Positions 1 through 8,908 are shown, counted from the stretch's first letter. The stretch is DNA of 21,854 bases from Auxenochlorella pyrenoidosa (GCA_001430745.1 KQ482038.1:360619-382472); one strand, 5' to 3'. Notes: generated by a model not told the origin, from the letters alone. Translations and numbers: made by a program.

Positions 1-118
1 GAATCGCCGGTTCGCTGGGTGTGGCCAAGGTGCCCGCCTCCCCGCACGGCAACGCCTCCTCGTCCCACCCAAGAGCGCCTTGCAACCTCCTGCCGCATGA
101 CCCTGCGCCACCCTGCAG

Positions 119-1269
119 ACCACTCGACCGTCCAGGGGCCCTCGGTGCACTACACGCTCGTCTTCAACACCTTTGTGTTCATGCAGGCAGGTCCACATGT
201 GGTCCACATGCGTGTCTGTACAGCAGTCTGTCGCTTCAGGAGTGCCTCTTGGGTTGTGCAGTACGCCGCTGCTGCGCACCCTCCACGATCTGCATGCACC
301 TGCAGCAGTAGCCCAGATGCAAGTGCTGTCTGGCCCCCTCCTGCTGCTTTGCCCCCGCAGCTGTTCAACCAGATGAATGCGCGCAAGATCCTGGACAGCT
401 CGCACGCCTGGGAGGGCCTGGCCGACGCGCGCTGGTTCCAGTGGATACTGGGCGGCGAGCTGGCGCTGCAGATACTCATCGTGCAGGTGAGGCTCAAAGC
501 GCCCCCCTTCTGCGCTGCGTCCCCTCGCCCCGGCACGTGCCAACCGCGGCTGTCCCATCTCGTGCCTGCCCGGACCCTTGTACCCCCACCCCCACCCCCA
601 CCCCACCCCACCCCCCACCCTGCGCGCACACAAACGCGGCGAGCCGTTTCACACACACACCCCACCCGGACCCTCCACCAACCCTTGTGTGCCCCCACCC
701 CCCACACCCCCACACCCCGCAGTTTGGCGGCTCCTGGTTCCACACCCACCCCCTGGATGCCCGGGAGTGGGCGGTGTGCGTGGGCCTGGGCGCCACCACA
801 CTGCTGCTGCGCGAGGGCCTGCGCCGGCTGCCCTACGGACGGTGGGTGTGGCACAAGCAAGCCTGCGCGCCTGGCCTTGGCCGTGCACCATGCGCGCTTG
901 CTCCATGCTTGGGCTTGCGCCAACACGCTCAGGGCATGCTTGCACTACGGGTGCATGCGCTGTGGGGGTTGGCCCTGGGGGGATTGTGGCTTTTGAAAAA
1001 AACCGGGTTGTCGCATGGGGCATGCCCGCTAGGAGCGCACAGGGCTGCCTCGAGTGCTGCGTGGGGTTGGCGTCGGCGCCATGTGCGGCGTCGTACCCCA
1101 TGCAGAAGGCTGCACCCCACGCAGAAGGCTGCCCACAGCTCACAGCCGAGGGTTGGGAGGCGGTGGGTGTGGGGGTGGGTGGGTGGGGGGTGGGGTGGGG
1201 GGGGTCAAACTGCAAACCATCCTGCTGCTGCCACCGCTGCCGTGCAGGTCACTCCCCTTTGGCTCATAG
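119..1269 (+). CDS. Plasma-membrane-type (P-type IIB) Ca2+-ATPase, C-terminal part
   Basis: The visible exons are 119-186, 361-486, 723-841 and 1248-1269 (stop TAG). They join in phase to about 110 residues; the 5' part lies before the window. They match the last transmembrane helices of autoinhibited/PMCA calcium pumps: VHYTLVFNTFVFMQ then LFNQMNARKIL (M8 and following loop), a hydrophobic M9 ending LQILIVQFGGSWF, and M10 (WAVCVGLGATTLLL). The pump expels Ca2+ from the cytosol using ATP. The loop NQMNARKI and IVQFGG resemble animal PMCAs more than plant ACAs. The protein stops about 10 residues after M10 (LPYGRSLPFGS), so the long C-terminal calmodulin-binding tail of animal PMCAs is absent in this model. 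Intron 1 (187-360) starts with GC (CAG|gcaggt); no GT donor keeps frame. If the last intron (842-1247) were retained the frame would stay open to 1424 with low-complexity sequence, so I prefer splicing. Confidence 0.85.
581..620. repeat. C-rich (CCCCA)n tract in a Ca2+-ATPase intron
   Basis: Low-complexity C-rich sequence lies in the intron 487-722. Bases 601-620 are the exact reverse complement of 1181-1200 in the next intron. Confidence 0.9.
1151..1204 (+). repeat. G-rich tract in the last Ca2+-ATPase intron, possible G-quadruplex
   Basis: At least eight runs of three or more G occur within about 50 bases on the sense strand, ending 43 bases before the acceptor at 1247. Such a run could fold as an RNA G-quadruplex, or pair with the C-rich tract of the preceding intron. 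Confidence 0.6.
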
Positions 1270-1796
1270 CTCACCTCCGCAACCCGCCCACCGAGCCTCC
1301 CTGGCGGCCAAGGCCCTGCCCTTGCCCGCCCCTTGCCCGCCTGCTCACGCATGGCCGCGGCCCACAGCCGGCCCCCGCCCTGCCTCCGCCCTGTGCGCAC
1401 AGGTGGTGGTTCCCCCTGAAATGAGCACTTGGGATGCTGCTGCTCCGCGCGAGCTCCGCCGCCCGGCCAGCCAGCCCTTGGCGCAGCCTTCCTGCACCGC
1501 TCCCTTGCGTTGGTCACCCGCCTGCCTGCCGGGTGCCTTGTATTGTTGTTCCCGTTCAACTCGCATTTTGTTGCCTCCTCCCCTCTTTTGTCTGCTGCCC
1601 CACCTACCATGGGAGCTGCCTCTCCTCGCTTCTCGCAGCTGTGTCAGTCACCAATCGGGCAACAACCTTGCGGGCCCCAGTGACGCACGTTTTGCTGCTG
1701 CAAACCCCCCAGTCCCGTGCACTCCCCTGCCTTTGCAGCCAGCCCCCACATTCGTTCGCAACACTCCAACCCAACTCCCCCCCCACAATGCCTGCC

Positions 1797-1801
1797 TGTA
1801 A
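1797..1801 (+). terminator. Candidate poly(A) signal TGTAA for the Ca2+-ATPase
   Basis: TGTAA lies 528 bases after the stop codon. A second copy at 2018-2022 is an alternative. Green-algal mRNAs are normally cleaved about 10-20 bases after this motif. Confidence 0.35.
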
Positions 1802-2017
1802 TCTGCTCCACTTGAAGGCCCGCAGCCCGGCCCCCATTTTGCTGAATCCAACCTTTCTCAACGATGCCTCCTCCCCCAAACGCCTGGCCGCGTGCACCTC
1901 TCCGCCTTGGCTGCTCACCCTTTCTGCTCCTGCTGCTGCCCTCCCGCAAACTAGTTTGCCTGCAGATTGTGCTGAATAAATAAACAGGTTCACAACTTCT
2001 CTGGGACATCCAACTTC

Positions 2018-2022
2018 TGTAA
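2018..2022 (+). terminator. Second candidate poly(A) signal TGTAA for the Ca2+-ATPase
   Basis: TGTAA lies 749 bases after the stop and just short of the MED22-like stop on the other strand. If used, the two transcripts would nearly touch or overlap. Confidence 0.35.
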
Positions 2023-2073
2023 TGATTGCAGGGCGCGGGGGCAGGCCGCACAGCAGGGGCAGCCAGTGGGAAG

Positions 2074-3175
2074 CTACAGCTCCATGTCCGCTGCTAGCTG
2101 TTGCGCAGCATGCTGCAGCCCATTGCTGTCTGCTGCTGCTGCTGCTCCTGCTGCTGCTTGCTCCTCTGCAGGGTTGTCCAATGATGGCACAAGCTGCACA
2201 AGCAGGGAGCAAGGGGATCAACGAGCCCTGGGAGGGTTGTCACGCGCCACGGGCACATGGGACACTGGTGACAACAGTCTGGTGTCGCAGGTTCCGTTGC
2301 GGTTAGGCAGGCTTCCAACACAAAGAAGCAACACATGAGCGGTTTGCACGACGCACACTTCTAGTGACAGGCCAGGCAGAGCGCGGCGCCCGCCCGGCCA
2401 CCAGCCCTCGCCGCCCACGCCCACACACCTGCATGGCTGCGTCGATGCGCCTCTGCAGCAGCTCAAATCGTTGCTGCAGCTCTTCGGCTTCGGCCGCTGC
2501 CTCAGCCTCGCTGCTGGCGACCTGCAGGGGAGGCAGCGCGCGTGCAGAATGCACCGTCGGTTGGTGGAACGACGGCATGTGGGGGGTTCGGTTTTAAGAG
2601 AACGGCAGGCAGGGACCGAGAGACTGTTCATCTTCCCAACGCCAACTCTGCGGCTTGCACCGCTGCTCGCCAGCTGCGTTCGTCCCAAGGCACACGGACA
2701 GGATTTGCTGCACTCGAGAGCACAGCGCAGAGCATGGAGCACCCGCCCGCCCGCACCTCGGCGTTGCGTCCGGCCACATCATTCAGCAGCGCATTGCGCT
2801 TCAGCTCGGCAACCACTCCCAGCAGCGCCTGGCACGCCACCAGCATCTTCTCGGCAAACACCTCCATCAGCTCGCCAGGCACGCGGCCCTGGCAGATGGG
2901 AGGTGCTGGGGGAGGGACGGTGTGCAGGTGGAGAGAGCAGCAGAGCAGCGGCGAGGGGCTGCAGTCGAGGAGAGGCGGGCTGGCGGCAAGCGGGCGCTGT
3001 TTCGATTACTCGCCTAACTGCTGCGACTTGCAGTGCACAATAAAGAGCTCACCTGGCGAGCCCCCGCGTCGCCGCCCTCGTCTGGCAGCCGCGCAGACCG
3101 CAGCAAGTTGCTAAATGCCTCCAGTAGCGCTGTATATTGCTCACGAATGCGATCTTTAATCTGTGCGCTGCTCAT
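2074..3175 (-). CDS. MED22: Mediator complex subunit 22-like protein (MED22/Surf5 family)
   Basis: Four exons on the minus strand join in phase 0 throughout: 3175-3053, 2888-2757, 2521-2429 and 2193-2074 (stop TAG), giving 155 residues. MED22 is a head-module subunit of Mediator, which links transcription factors to RNA polymerase II in the nucleus. The N-terminal helix (KDRIREQYTALLEAFSNLL, residues 7-25) matches the family's first helix with its D.F..I/L pattern. Residues about 46-85 (ELMEVFAEKMLVACQALL then VVAELKRNALLNDV) fit the family's central helix ending in LKQ..ILND. Residues 86-116 form a Glu/Gln-rich coiled coil, followed by a poly-Ala tail. The length suits MED22 (about 150-200). 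The start is the first Met before the helix; an upstream in-frame Met at 3385 would add 70 unconvincing residues. Sequence identity to known MED22 is modest, so another small Mediator-like coiled-coil protein is possible. Confidence 0.6.
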
Positions 3176-3718
3176 GGCGTCGGGACGGGTTGTTCGCAGC
3201 GCAAGGAAGGACTTGCGCAGTGATCGGAGCACGCCAACTGATGCAGATGACAACAGAGGGCTGATGTAACTTGGGAGAGAGGCCGTGAAACTCTGGGCGC
3301 CCCCAGTGGCGGGCGCAGCATGCCGCTCACGGCACGGCTCACGGAGCGGCGCGCATCGCATCCACAACCACCGTGGCGCCAGCATTGCTGTACATTTTCA
3401 GGGAGAAATTTGGCAGGCATGAATCAGCATGTGTGCACGGGGATTCACGGGGGTGTCTGTGGAACAGATGGGGGCGGCACGGCGGCGCCGGGACTACCCT
3501 CGCTGGCGCGCCACCATGCTGCTGACTGCCAGCTGCACGCGCTTCGACGGGGAAGGCCGGCACCGGCCACCGGTGGGCGCCCCGCCTGCCGCTGCGTGCG
3601 CCGCAGTGGCGGACGGGCTGCCATGGAGTCGCTGCTTGCGGGAACGCTCGCTGTGCCGCTGCTTTGCCAAAGTCGCTGGCAATCATAGGCTGGCGGGGGG
3701 CTAGCACCGAGCCAGCTA
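3176..3718. promoter_or_regulatory. Divergent region between MED22-like (-) and MYND (+) genes
   Basis: This 543-base stretch separates two genes reading away from each other and should hold both promoters and 5' UTRs. I see no clear TATA box. A Kozak-like ATG at 3516 (CCACCATGC) opens a 63-codon plus-strand frame rich in Arg, Ala and Pro. It cannot be joined to the MYND exon with a convincing donor, so an extra upstream MYND exon here is possible but unproven. Confidence 0.4.
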
Positions 3719-4066
3719 ATGGCTCAGTTTTGCTGCTTTGCTGCACCTGGCAGTGTTCAACCCCTTTGCTGCTGCCCGCTGCCCCCTTGGCTCCCAGGCC
3801 TGGGCCCGGAGCTGCTGATAGCCGCAGCCAGCAAGGATGTGCACACACGGGATGCCGCCGGCGCGGCGATCGACGGCCTCAAGTCCTGGAACTCCTGGGC
3901 GCGTCGGTGCCAGGGCTGCGGGCGCGGCGAGCTCGCAGGCGCAGAGGGCGCGGCGCGGCTGTCGCTGAGCGCGGGCTGCCGGAGCCGGGCGTTTTGCGGG
4001 CGTGACTGCCAGGCTGCGTGCTGGGGAGAGCACAAGAAGGAGTGCAAGGAGTTGGCGGCGCTCTAG
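3719..4066 (+). CDS. Small MYND-type zinc-finger protein
   Basis: The reading frame is 115 residues ending in TAG. The C-terminal half carries a MYND finger from about residue 63: CQGC, then after a 20-residue loop an AFCGRDCQAACW segment, then HKKECKEL. This follows the MYND pattern C..C ... (F/Y)C...CQ...W..HK..C. MYND domains bind zinc and usually mediate protein-protein contacts; the partner is unknown. The cysteine expected three residues before the fourth ligand is Ser here (SAGC), so the first zinc site may be incomplete. Residues before the finger (ELLIAAASKDVHTRDAAGAA) look coding, but the first 25 are Cys/Pro-rich and weak. A strong acceptor (CTCCCAG) at 3796-3797 suggests the true N-terminus may come from an upstream exon that I could not place. 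TGTAA follows 72 bases after the stop. Confidence 0.7.
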   Translation: MAQFCCFAAPGSVQPLCCCPLPPWLPGLGPELLIAAASKDVHTRDAAGAAIDGLKSWNSWARRCQGCGRGELAGAEGAARLSLSAGCRSRAFCGRDCQAACWGEHKKECKELAAL

Positions 4067-4137
4067 CTCTGCAAGGGTGTCGCTTCCACAGGAGGTGGGG
4101 CACACCGGTGCCGCCTGCCAATGCACAACGTATGTAC

Positions 4138-4142
4138 TGTAA
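4138..4142 (+). terminator. Poly(A) signal TGTAA for the MYND gene
   Basis: TGTAA sits 72 bases downstream of the MYND stop codon, a normal position for a green-algal poly(A) signal. Confidence 0.5.
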
Positions 4143-4302
4143 GTGTAGTATATGGCTGGGTGATCATCCTCACTTCTCTCTCACGTGCAATCTGTGCGCA
4201 TTTGCTGAGCTTTAGATGGCAGACGCCCGCAGCAGCAAGGCTCGCAGCCGCCACAGCAGCCCAAGCAGCGCGCTTGGTTTGCAGCCTGAACCCCCCCCCA
4301 GT

Positions 4303-4733
4303 GTTCACCCAGCCTGGCGGCTTGCTGGTCTTGACAAGAATGTTTTGAGGTTGCGATGGGTTGCACAGAGCACAAAGCAGCGTGGCACGGCCTGGCGACC
4401 TTGTTGACATGAGGCCAAGCCGCTCAGCAGTGATGGGCATAGAGCAGACCGGCAGCAGGCCAGCCAGCTGGCTGCAGCACCCTTGCTTTCAGCAGACATC
4501 CACGGGCAGTTCGTTACAGTCTGGATTCAATTTAGTACACCCCCCTCCGCGGTTCACCCAGCCCGGCGGCTTGCAATTTTGACCAGCAAATCTTTCGGGG
4601 ATGAAATGCGTTGCACAAAGCACAGTGCAGAGCAGCACGGCAAGCAGGTTGGCAGTGTGGACAGCGTGCAGACCACTGGCAGCAGGCTAGCCACTACTTT
4701 GCAGCAGCACACATGCAAGGGCAGTTTGTATAT
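4303..4733. repeat. Diverged tandem duplication, two non-coding copies
   Basis: Copy A (about 4303-4517) and copy B (about 4552-4733) are direct repeats with a period near 249 bases. Shared blocks in the same order are GTTCACCCAGCC(T/C)GGCGGCTTG, GGTTGCACA(G/A)AGCACA, AGACC(.)GGCAGCAGGC(C/T)AGCCA and GGGCAGTT(C/T)GT. The copies differ by many substitutions and indels, so the duplication is old. Neither has a conserved reading frame. No terminal inverted repeats or target-site duplication were seen, so the origin (transposon remnant or local duplication) is open. Confidence 0.65.
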
Positions 4734-5089
4734 GTAATAATCTATGGGAAGTGTTGAGGCGGGATGTCAAGGGCAATAAGAAGGCTTTCAAGGGAAGAGG
4801 CACATGCAAGTAGTGATGCGCAGCTTGGATTCCTCGCGCTGGCGCTGTCGGGTCATGCCGCTCCTGCCAGCCATCACCTCCACTCACTCTCCATCTGCCA
4901 GGGCCGCAGGTTGCTTTGCACTAAGCCTGCCAGCCATGTACACCTCGTAACACATAGAAACACCTGAACAGTAAGAGTCTGGCTCGTGCATGGGACGCTC
5001 TGCATGCCGTGCTGTGCTGGGCTTCACTGATGCCTTCATGGCTCAAAGCCGGGAAGCTCTTCTATCGCCTATCAACCCCATCTTTCGGG

Positions 5090-5099
5090 TAATTTATAT
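5090..5099 (+). promoter_or_regulatory. TATA-like element upstream of the small unknown gene
   Basis: TAATTTATAT, in an otherwise GC-rich setting, lies about 65 bases before the proposed ATG at 5163, a workable distance for a TATA box with a short 5' UTR. This is inference from motif and position only. Confidence 0.3.
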
Positions 5100-5162
5100 C
5101 CAACAATGTCCCTGCACGGTGCTTTCACAACGCCAGCGGCTGCGTTCCCACCTCGCCGGGTT

Positions 5163-5804
5163 ATGAACGCTTTGGCACTCGCGGCCCCTGCTGCCTTGGT
5201 GCTGGTAAGCGTTCTAAATGACTAGGACGGTTTGCGTCGTTTTGTGGTGTCGACAGTCCGGACCGCGTACAGATGGACGCGATGTCGCATGGCCCAAACC
5301 GCATTCCCTCACAACTCCGTTTCCCTCCACCTCCTAAATTCCTCCAGCACACCTCGGCGGCCAAGGCACATGTGTCCACCGCCGCAGCCAACAGCAGCGT
5401 TGGCGCCTGCGCCTGTGCCGGCGCCGGCGCCGCGTCCTACCCTGGGCGCGAGCGCATGCTGGCCTACAGCAACGCCGGCAAGGCGGAGAAAATCTGCCGG
5501 CGGCTGGCCATCCTGGAGAAGGAGGCTCGGGGATAGATCGCGAATTTCGACAGGGCCGTGAAGGATGGTGCGGGGGCGCTGCCTGCCTGCGTTGGCGTGG
5601 CTCGCATGCATGCTTGTAGGGTGACAGCCTGCTGCTCAGTGTTGCGTCAACCTCTTACACTGCCGGCTCGATATCGCTTCATTCCCTGGCGCAGGCGACG
5701 TATCCTGCCAGGACCTCTACCACTCCATGTGGAAGTCTGTGGACGAGAAGATCCAGCTGCTGCAGGCAGACCCAGAGGCGTATGAGCGCAGGCATGGCCT
5801 GTGA
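5163..5804 (+). CDS. Small unrecognised protein, possibly organelle-targeted; in-frame TAG in the straightforward model
   Basis: Exons 5163-5204 (MNALALAAPAALVL, donor gtaagc), 5348-5567 and 5695-5804 (stop TGA) join in phase to about 123 codons. The N-terminus is Ala/Ser-rich without acidic residues, as in a plastid or mitochondrial transit peptide. The rest is charged and helical (ERMLAYSNAGKAEKICRRL; QDLYHSMWKSVDEKIQLL). I do not recognise the family. A TAG at 5534-5536 interrupts exon 2, yet the ten codons after it look coding and the phase-1 donor at 5568 matches the phase of the acceptor at 5694. Possible readings are a CAG-to-TAG mutation or sequencing error, a pseudogene, a protein ending at the TAG, or a GC-AG intron 5478-5694 (donor CCG|gcaagg), which also joins in phase and removes the TAG. 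Confidence 0.5.
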
Positions 5805-5904
5805 GCGGCGCAGCGCAGCATAGCGCTGACCCAGGCCGTGAGGTGGCCACGATGGCAAAGCGACGGCGGCCCTGTTTGACCACAGTGTTACTGACCACAC
5901 TATG

Positions 5905-5916
5905 TTACAGGTGTAA
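5905..5916. terminator. Back-to-back poly(A) signals TTACA-GG-TGTAA
   Basis: The plus-strand TGTAA at 5912-5916 lies 108 bases after the stop of the small unknown gene. TTACA at 5905-5909 is TGTAA on the minus strand, 176 bases after the IMP1 stop. Two convergent genes therefore appear to end within the same 12 bases. The rest of the 280-base gap between the genes shows no coding signal. Confidence 0.65.
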
Positions 5917-6084
5917 AAATGCAATCAAATGGCAGTGCTGGGGTGGGTGGGGCGGAGTGGAAAATGCCACAGCAAGGGGAAGAATGGTAGCAGCCGGAAA
6001 GATGCTGTGGCATACTGTGCGCAAGGGGGGTGCCTCGACCTCGCGCACGGAAAGAATTTCCGCGAGACGGCAGCAGCGGCGGCG

Positions 6085-8019
6085 CTACCGAGCCGGGCCC
6101 TGCTGCTGCCGCTGCGGCTCCTCTTCCTGCTGCCGCCGCTGCTGCCGCTCTCGCTCCTCCTCCTGCCAGGGCGGCAGCTTGCACTCCACCCAGCCGGCCT
6201 CCCAGATGGGCCACACCTGCACAGCAGGCACGGCGTGGAGAGCGCACGGCATGGGCACCGGGCGGCAGCGGCCTTTGCGGCGGCGCGCCGAAACAAACAA
6301 GCGGCGGTCGCTTTGACACGGCAGCCCGGGCAACAGAGGTGCCAGGCAGGCGCGCCTTGCTTGCTCGCTTGCATTTCAGCCTGTCCAACCACAGCAGAAC
6401 CTGCGACACAGACATAACCTGCGACACAGACCTTGAGGAAGACGCGGCCGCGCAGCAGGGCATAGGGCACGGGGCCATAGTGCCGTGAGTCAGTCGAGTT
6501 GTGAAAGTTGTCGCCCTGCAAGGTTTAAGGGTTCAGAAGGGTTTAGAAGGGTTATGGGGCCAGGGTTCAGGGGCAGGGGGGGCCGCGGGTGGCGCGGGCT
6601 GCAGGGCAGCCCCTGCGTGCGGCCTTGCAGGGCGCAGCGCTCTGGACAGCACCAAGAAAGCGCTCTCAAGGCTGCGTGCTTGCAGGGCGGGGTGCGATGC
6701 GCCGCGCCCCGCTGGGCTGGCAGGCCTCTCTGCAGGCGGACAGCATGCACACCCAGCGTGCGGGCCATTTACGCAACAACGCCAGGCCTGCTGCGCACAG
6801 CAGGCAGCCCGGGAGGCAAGGCAGGGCGTCCCGGCTGTTGCCACTGCGAGGCGAGGCGCGTGAGCCTCGGACCTAGATGCACGACGCACGTCAGTGGGCT
6901 CAGGCAACAACAGCCCGGGAGGGTTGAACCCCACCCACCTGCAGCCAGACGTGCCCCCGGGGCACAGTCACGGTGCGCCCCATGCCCAGCTTTGAACCCA
7001 GGCTGCTGGGCACAAACACTGCAGGGTGCAGGTGGGCAGGCCAAGAGGGCATGCTCAGCCGCGGCGGCAGCGGCGGCAGTGGTGCCACAGGCAAGCACTG
7101 GCACCAGTCGAGGGCTGCCCAGGTGCAGACAGTCCATAGGCTCATTCATGGGCTGCCCAGCTGGGCACTCAACGCATGCCGCCGGCTGCGTCCATTCAGG
7201 GCAGCAGGTGTGGCCAGGCAAGGCGGCTGCTCTACAGACAGTTTCGCCGCTGTGCCAGCACCCAGACCAGCACCCACCACCCAACGGTGACCTCCGCTGG
7301 TCGTCGCAACAGCAGGCAGGGTCAGCTGCTCTGTGCTGCTCAGGAGAGCAGCGCTGGCAGCACGTGCCTGCGCAGCTCTGTGCGCCGCACGCACCTGTGT
7401 CTCCCTCCAGTCCCAGCACCCGCTTGCACACCATGTGCCGCGGGTTCTGCGCGCTGCGCGCCAGCACAACGTCCCCCACCACCACCCGTCCGCTCCACAC
7501 AGTGACATGCTCCAGCAGCGCTATGTCCCCCCGGGGGTTGAAGGTCGGCATCATGGAGGGCCCCACGCACTGCGGCGGGGCAAAGCATGGGTGGAGGGAG
7601 TGCGACCTCGGGGCGCTGCGGCGTGGCGGAAGATTGGCTTGGCCTGTGCTGTGTGCACTGATGGCCCGAGTAGCGAGCGAGGCGAGACGGGCGGCGGCGT
7701 GCACGTGCAGGGCAGCAGCGCCTCGATGTGCGTAATCCTGGCATGAGCAAGCACTGTGAGACAGCGATGCGTGACGGGCAACGCAGAAGCAGCATGGCCA
7801 CACACAAGCCAGCACAAGCAGGCAGCTAAATTGCAAGCAGGTGGCGGGGCTGGCAGCGCCGGCGGCAGGACGGCGGGGCCCGCTCACCACCGTGAACTCG
7901 ATCAGGTTCTCCCGCACCAGGTAGATCGCACAGGCAGCTTTGGTGAAGTAGGCGACCTTGTCCAGCCACTCCGTGAGCACCGGGCTGTGACGGTAACGCG
8001 CCCAGAAGCGGGACGCCAT
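6085..8019 (-). CDS. IMP1: Mitochondrial inner membrane protease subunit 1 (S26 signal-peptidase family)
   Basis: Five minus-strand exons join in phase: 8019-7888, 7569-7395, 7018-6939, 6515-6432 and 6216-6085 (stop TAG), giving 200 residues. IMP1 cuts sorting signals from proteins delivered to the mitochondrial intermembrane space. The catalytic serine is in GPSMMPT (exon 2) and the catalytic lysine in CKRVLGLEGD. The RGHVWLQ and GDNFHNSTDSRHYGP boxes are diagnostic, and NSTDSR.YGP fits IMP1 better than IMP2. A single hydrophobic segment near residues 21-35 precedes the serine, as expected for the membrane anchor. The C-terminus has an unusual Glu/Gln/Arg-rich tail of about 25 residues after the conserved VWPIW. 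The start at 8019 was chosen for length; an in-frame Met at 8079 would add 20 basic residues that could serve as a presequence. Confidence 0.93.
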
Positions 8020-8908
8020 GGCTGGCTGTCCGGATGGAACTCTCCTCCTCCGATGACTGTGAGCAGAAAAGCAAGGCACAGGCGGGCCAGCAGCAGCGAC
8101 GCAGCGCTTGGGTTTGCTTGCAGGCTGCTCAAAAGGGCGTCATAAACCGCGAAAAGTGTAATCGGCGATCTCGACAAGGCGATGGGAGAGCGAGGTGCCG
8201 CATACACCGTGTCTTGGCAGCAGTAGCGACCCGCCCAGCGTGCGAGGCGGCAGCGGCGGCGGGGCAGCAGGGCAAGGGCAGTGCCATGCAACAATGAGGC
8301 CCCTGGTACAATATTCACAGCATTGATGGAGAAGACACACTATATCTGCACTCGATGCTCGATCTGGGTGGCTGCGATGTTTGCGCAGTCGGCTTTGCTG
8401 CCTGGCGTATTCAGATAGACTGCAGACACATGGCGGCTCAAAAAACGCAGCGAGATGGGTGCGCAGCCATGTGGACGGACGAGGGCTTGTGAGCTAAGCT
8501 CATCAGACAGTTGCTGCACTCTGGGTACTGCGACTCTCTTCCTGAAGAGCTAGGTTGGAAGCCCGCCGATAGCTGGGCACCAAGGCAGCGAGCCCTGCAG
8601 CCGGCAGCCGGGTGTGCTGCTGCCATGCACATGTGCTCGCCTGCATCCTGTGTGCTCTTCAGAGATAATTTGGAGTCAGTACAAATGTAAGGAAGTCCAA
8701 GAGCAGTGTGCTACTGCTACGATGCTATACTGCATCAGACACGCAAGTCGCGGGGAGCGCCGGCGCCATGGCTGTCAAGACGGTCGAGGCGTTGCCTGCC
8801 AGCTGTTAAACACTCTTTACTGCCTCTCTACATTGTCTTCTTTACCTTCCAGTCCCAGCAACCTCGCCCAGCAGTCGGTTCTGAAGCCAGCACTCTCCCC
8901 AAGCAGTC
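8020..8908. promoter_or_regulatory. Divergent intergenic region between IMP1 (-) and LLP-like (+)
   Basis: This 889-base stretch should contain both promoters and 5' UTRs. No conserved reading frame was seen. A TATA-like CTATATC occurs at 8340-8346, too far from either start to assign. Pyrimidine-rich sequence ending TTTACCTTCCAG near 8851 resembles a 3' splice site, so the LLP-like gene may have an intron in its 5' UTR. Confidence 0.4.

Larger units (their letters stand above)
1270..2073. other. Convergent 3' region between the Ca2+-ATPase and MED22-like genes
   Basis: No protein-like reading frame is visible on either strand. The region should hold the 3' UTRs of both tail-to-tail genes. 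TGTAA, the usual green-algal poly(A) signal, occurs on the plus strand at 1797-1801 and 2018-2022 and either could end the Ca2+-ATPase mRNA. The second lies only 52 bases from the MED22 stop. AATAAATAAA-like sequence is at 1975-1984. I found no TGTAA on the minus strand for the MED22-like gene. Confidence 0.5.
4067..5162. other. Intergenic region with a diverged repeat and an upstream promoter
   Basis: There is no supported gene in this 1.1-kb stretch. It contains the MYND 3' UTR, the tandem duplication at 4303-4733, and about 430 bases of unremarkable sequence. Near its right end, TAATTTATAT at 5090-5099 is a TATA-like element about 65 bases before the next start codon. Base composition is less GC-rich than the flanking exons. 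Confidence 0.5.

Noticed and set aside
578..1801. A 407-residue open frame on the plus strand over the Ca2+-ATPase region
   Set aside because: It is out of frame with the conserved exons and rich in Pro/His/Cys from CCCCA repeats, with no domain.
3429..3704. Possible upstream exon of the MYND gene (91-residue frame with a good ATG at 3516)
   Set aside because: No GT or GC donor in the right phase joins it to the acceptor at 3797, and the sequence lacks recognisable features.
5534..5536. Alternative genetic code with TAG as glutamine (as in some ulvophyte algae)
   Set aside because: Five genes here (Ca2+-ATPase, MED22-like, MYND, IMP1, 2H-like) end at TAG at sensible lengths, so TAG is a normal stop in this genome.
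6769..8079. A 436-residue open frame on the minus strand
   Set aside because: It runs through IMP1 exons and introns. Only the parts matching IMP1 exon 1 and exon 2 are coding; the rest is GC-rich intron read-through.
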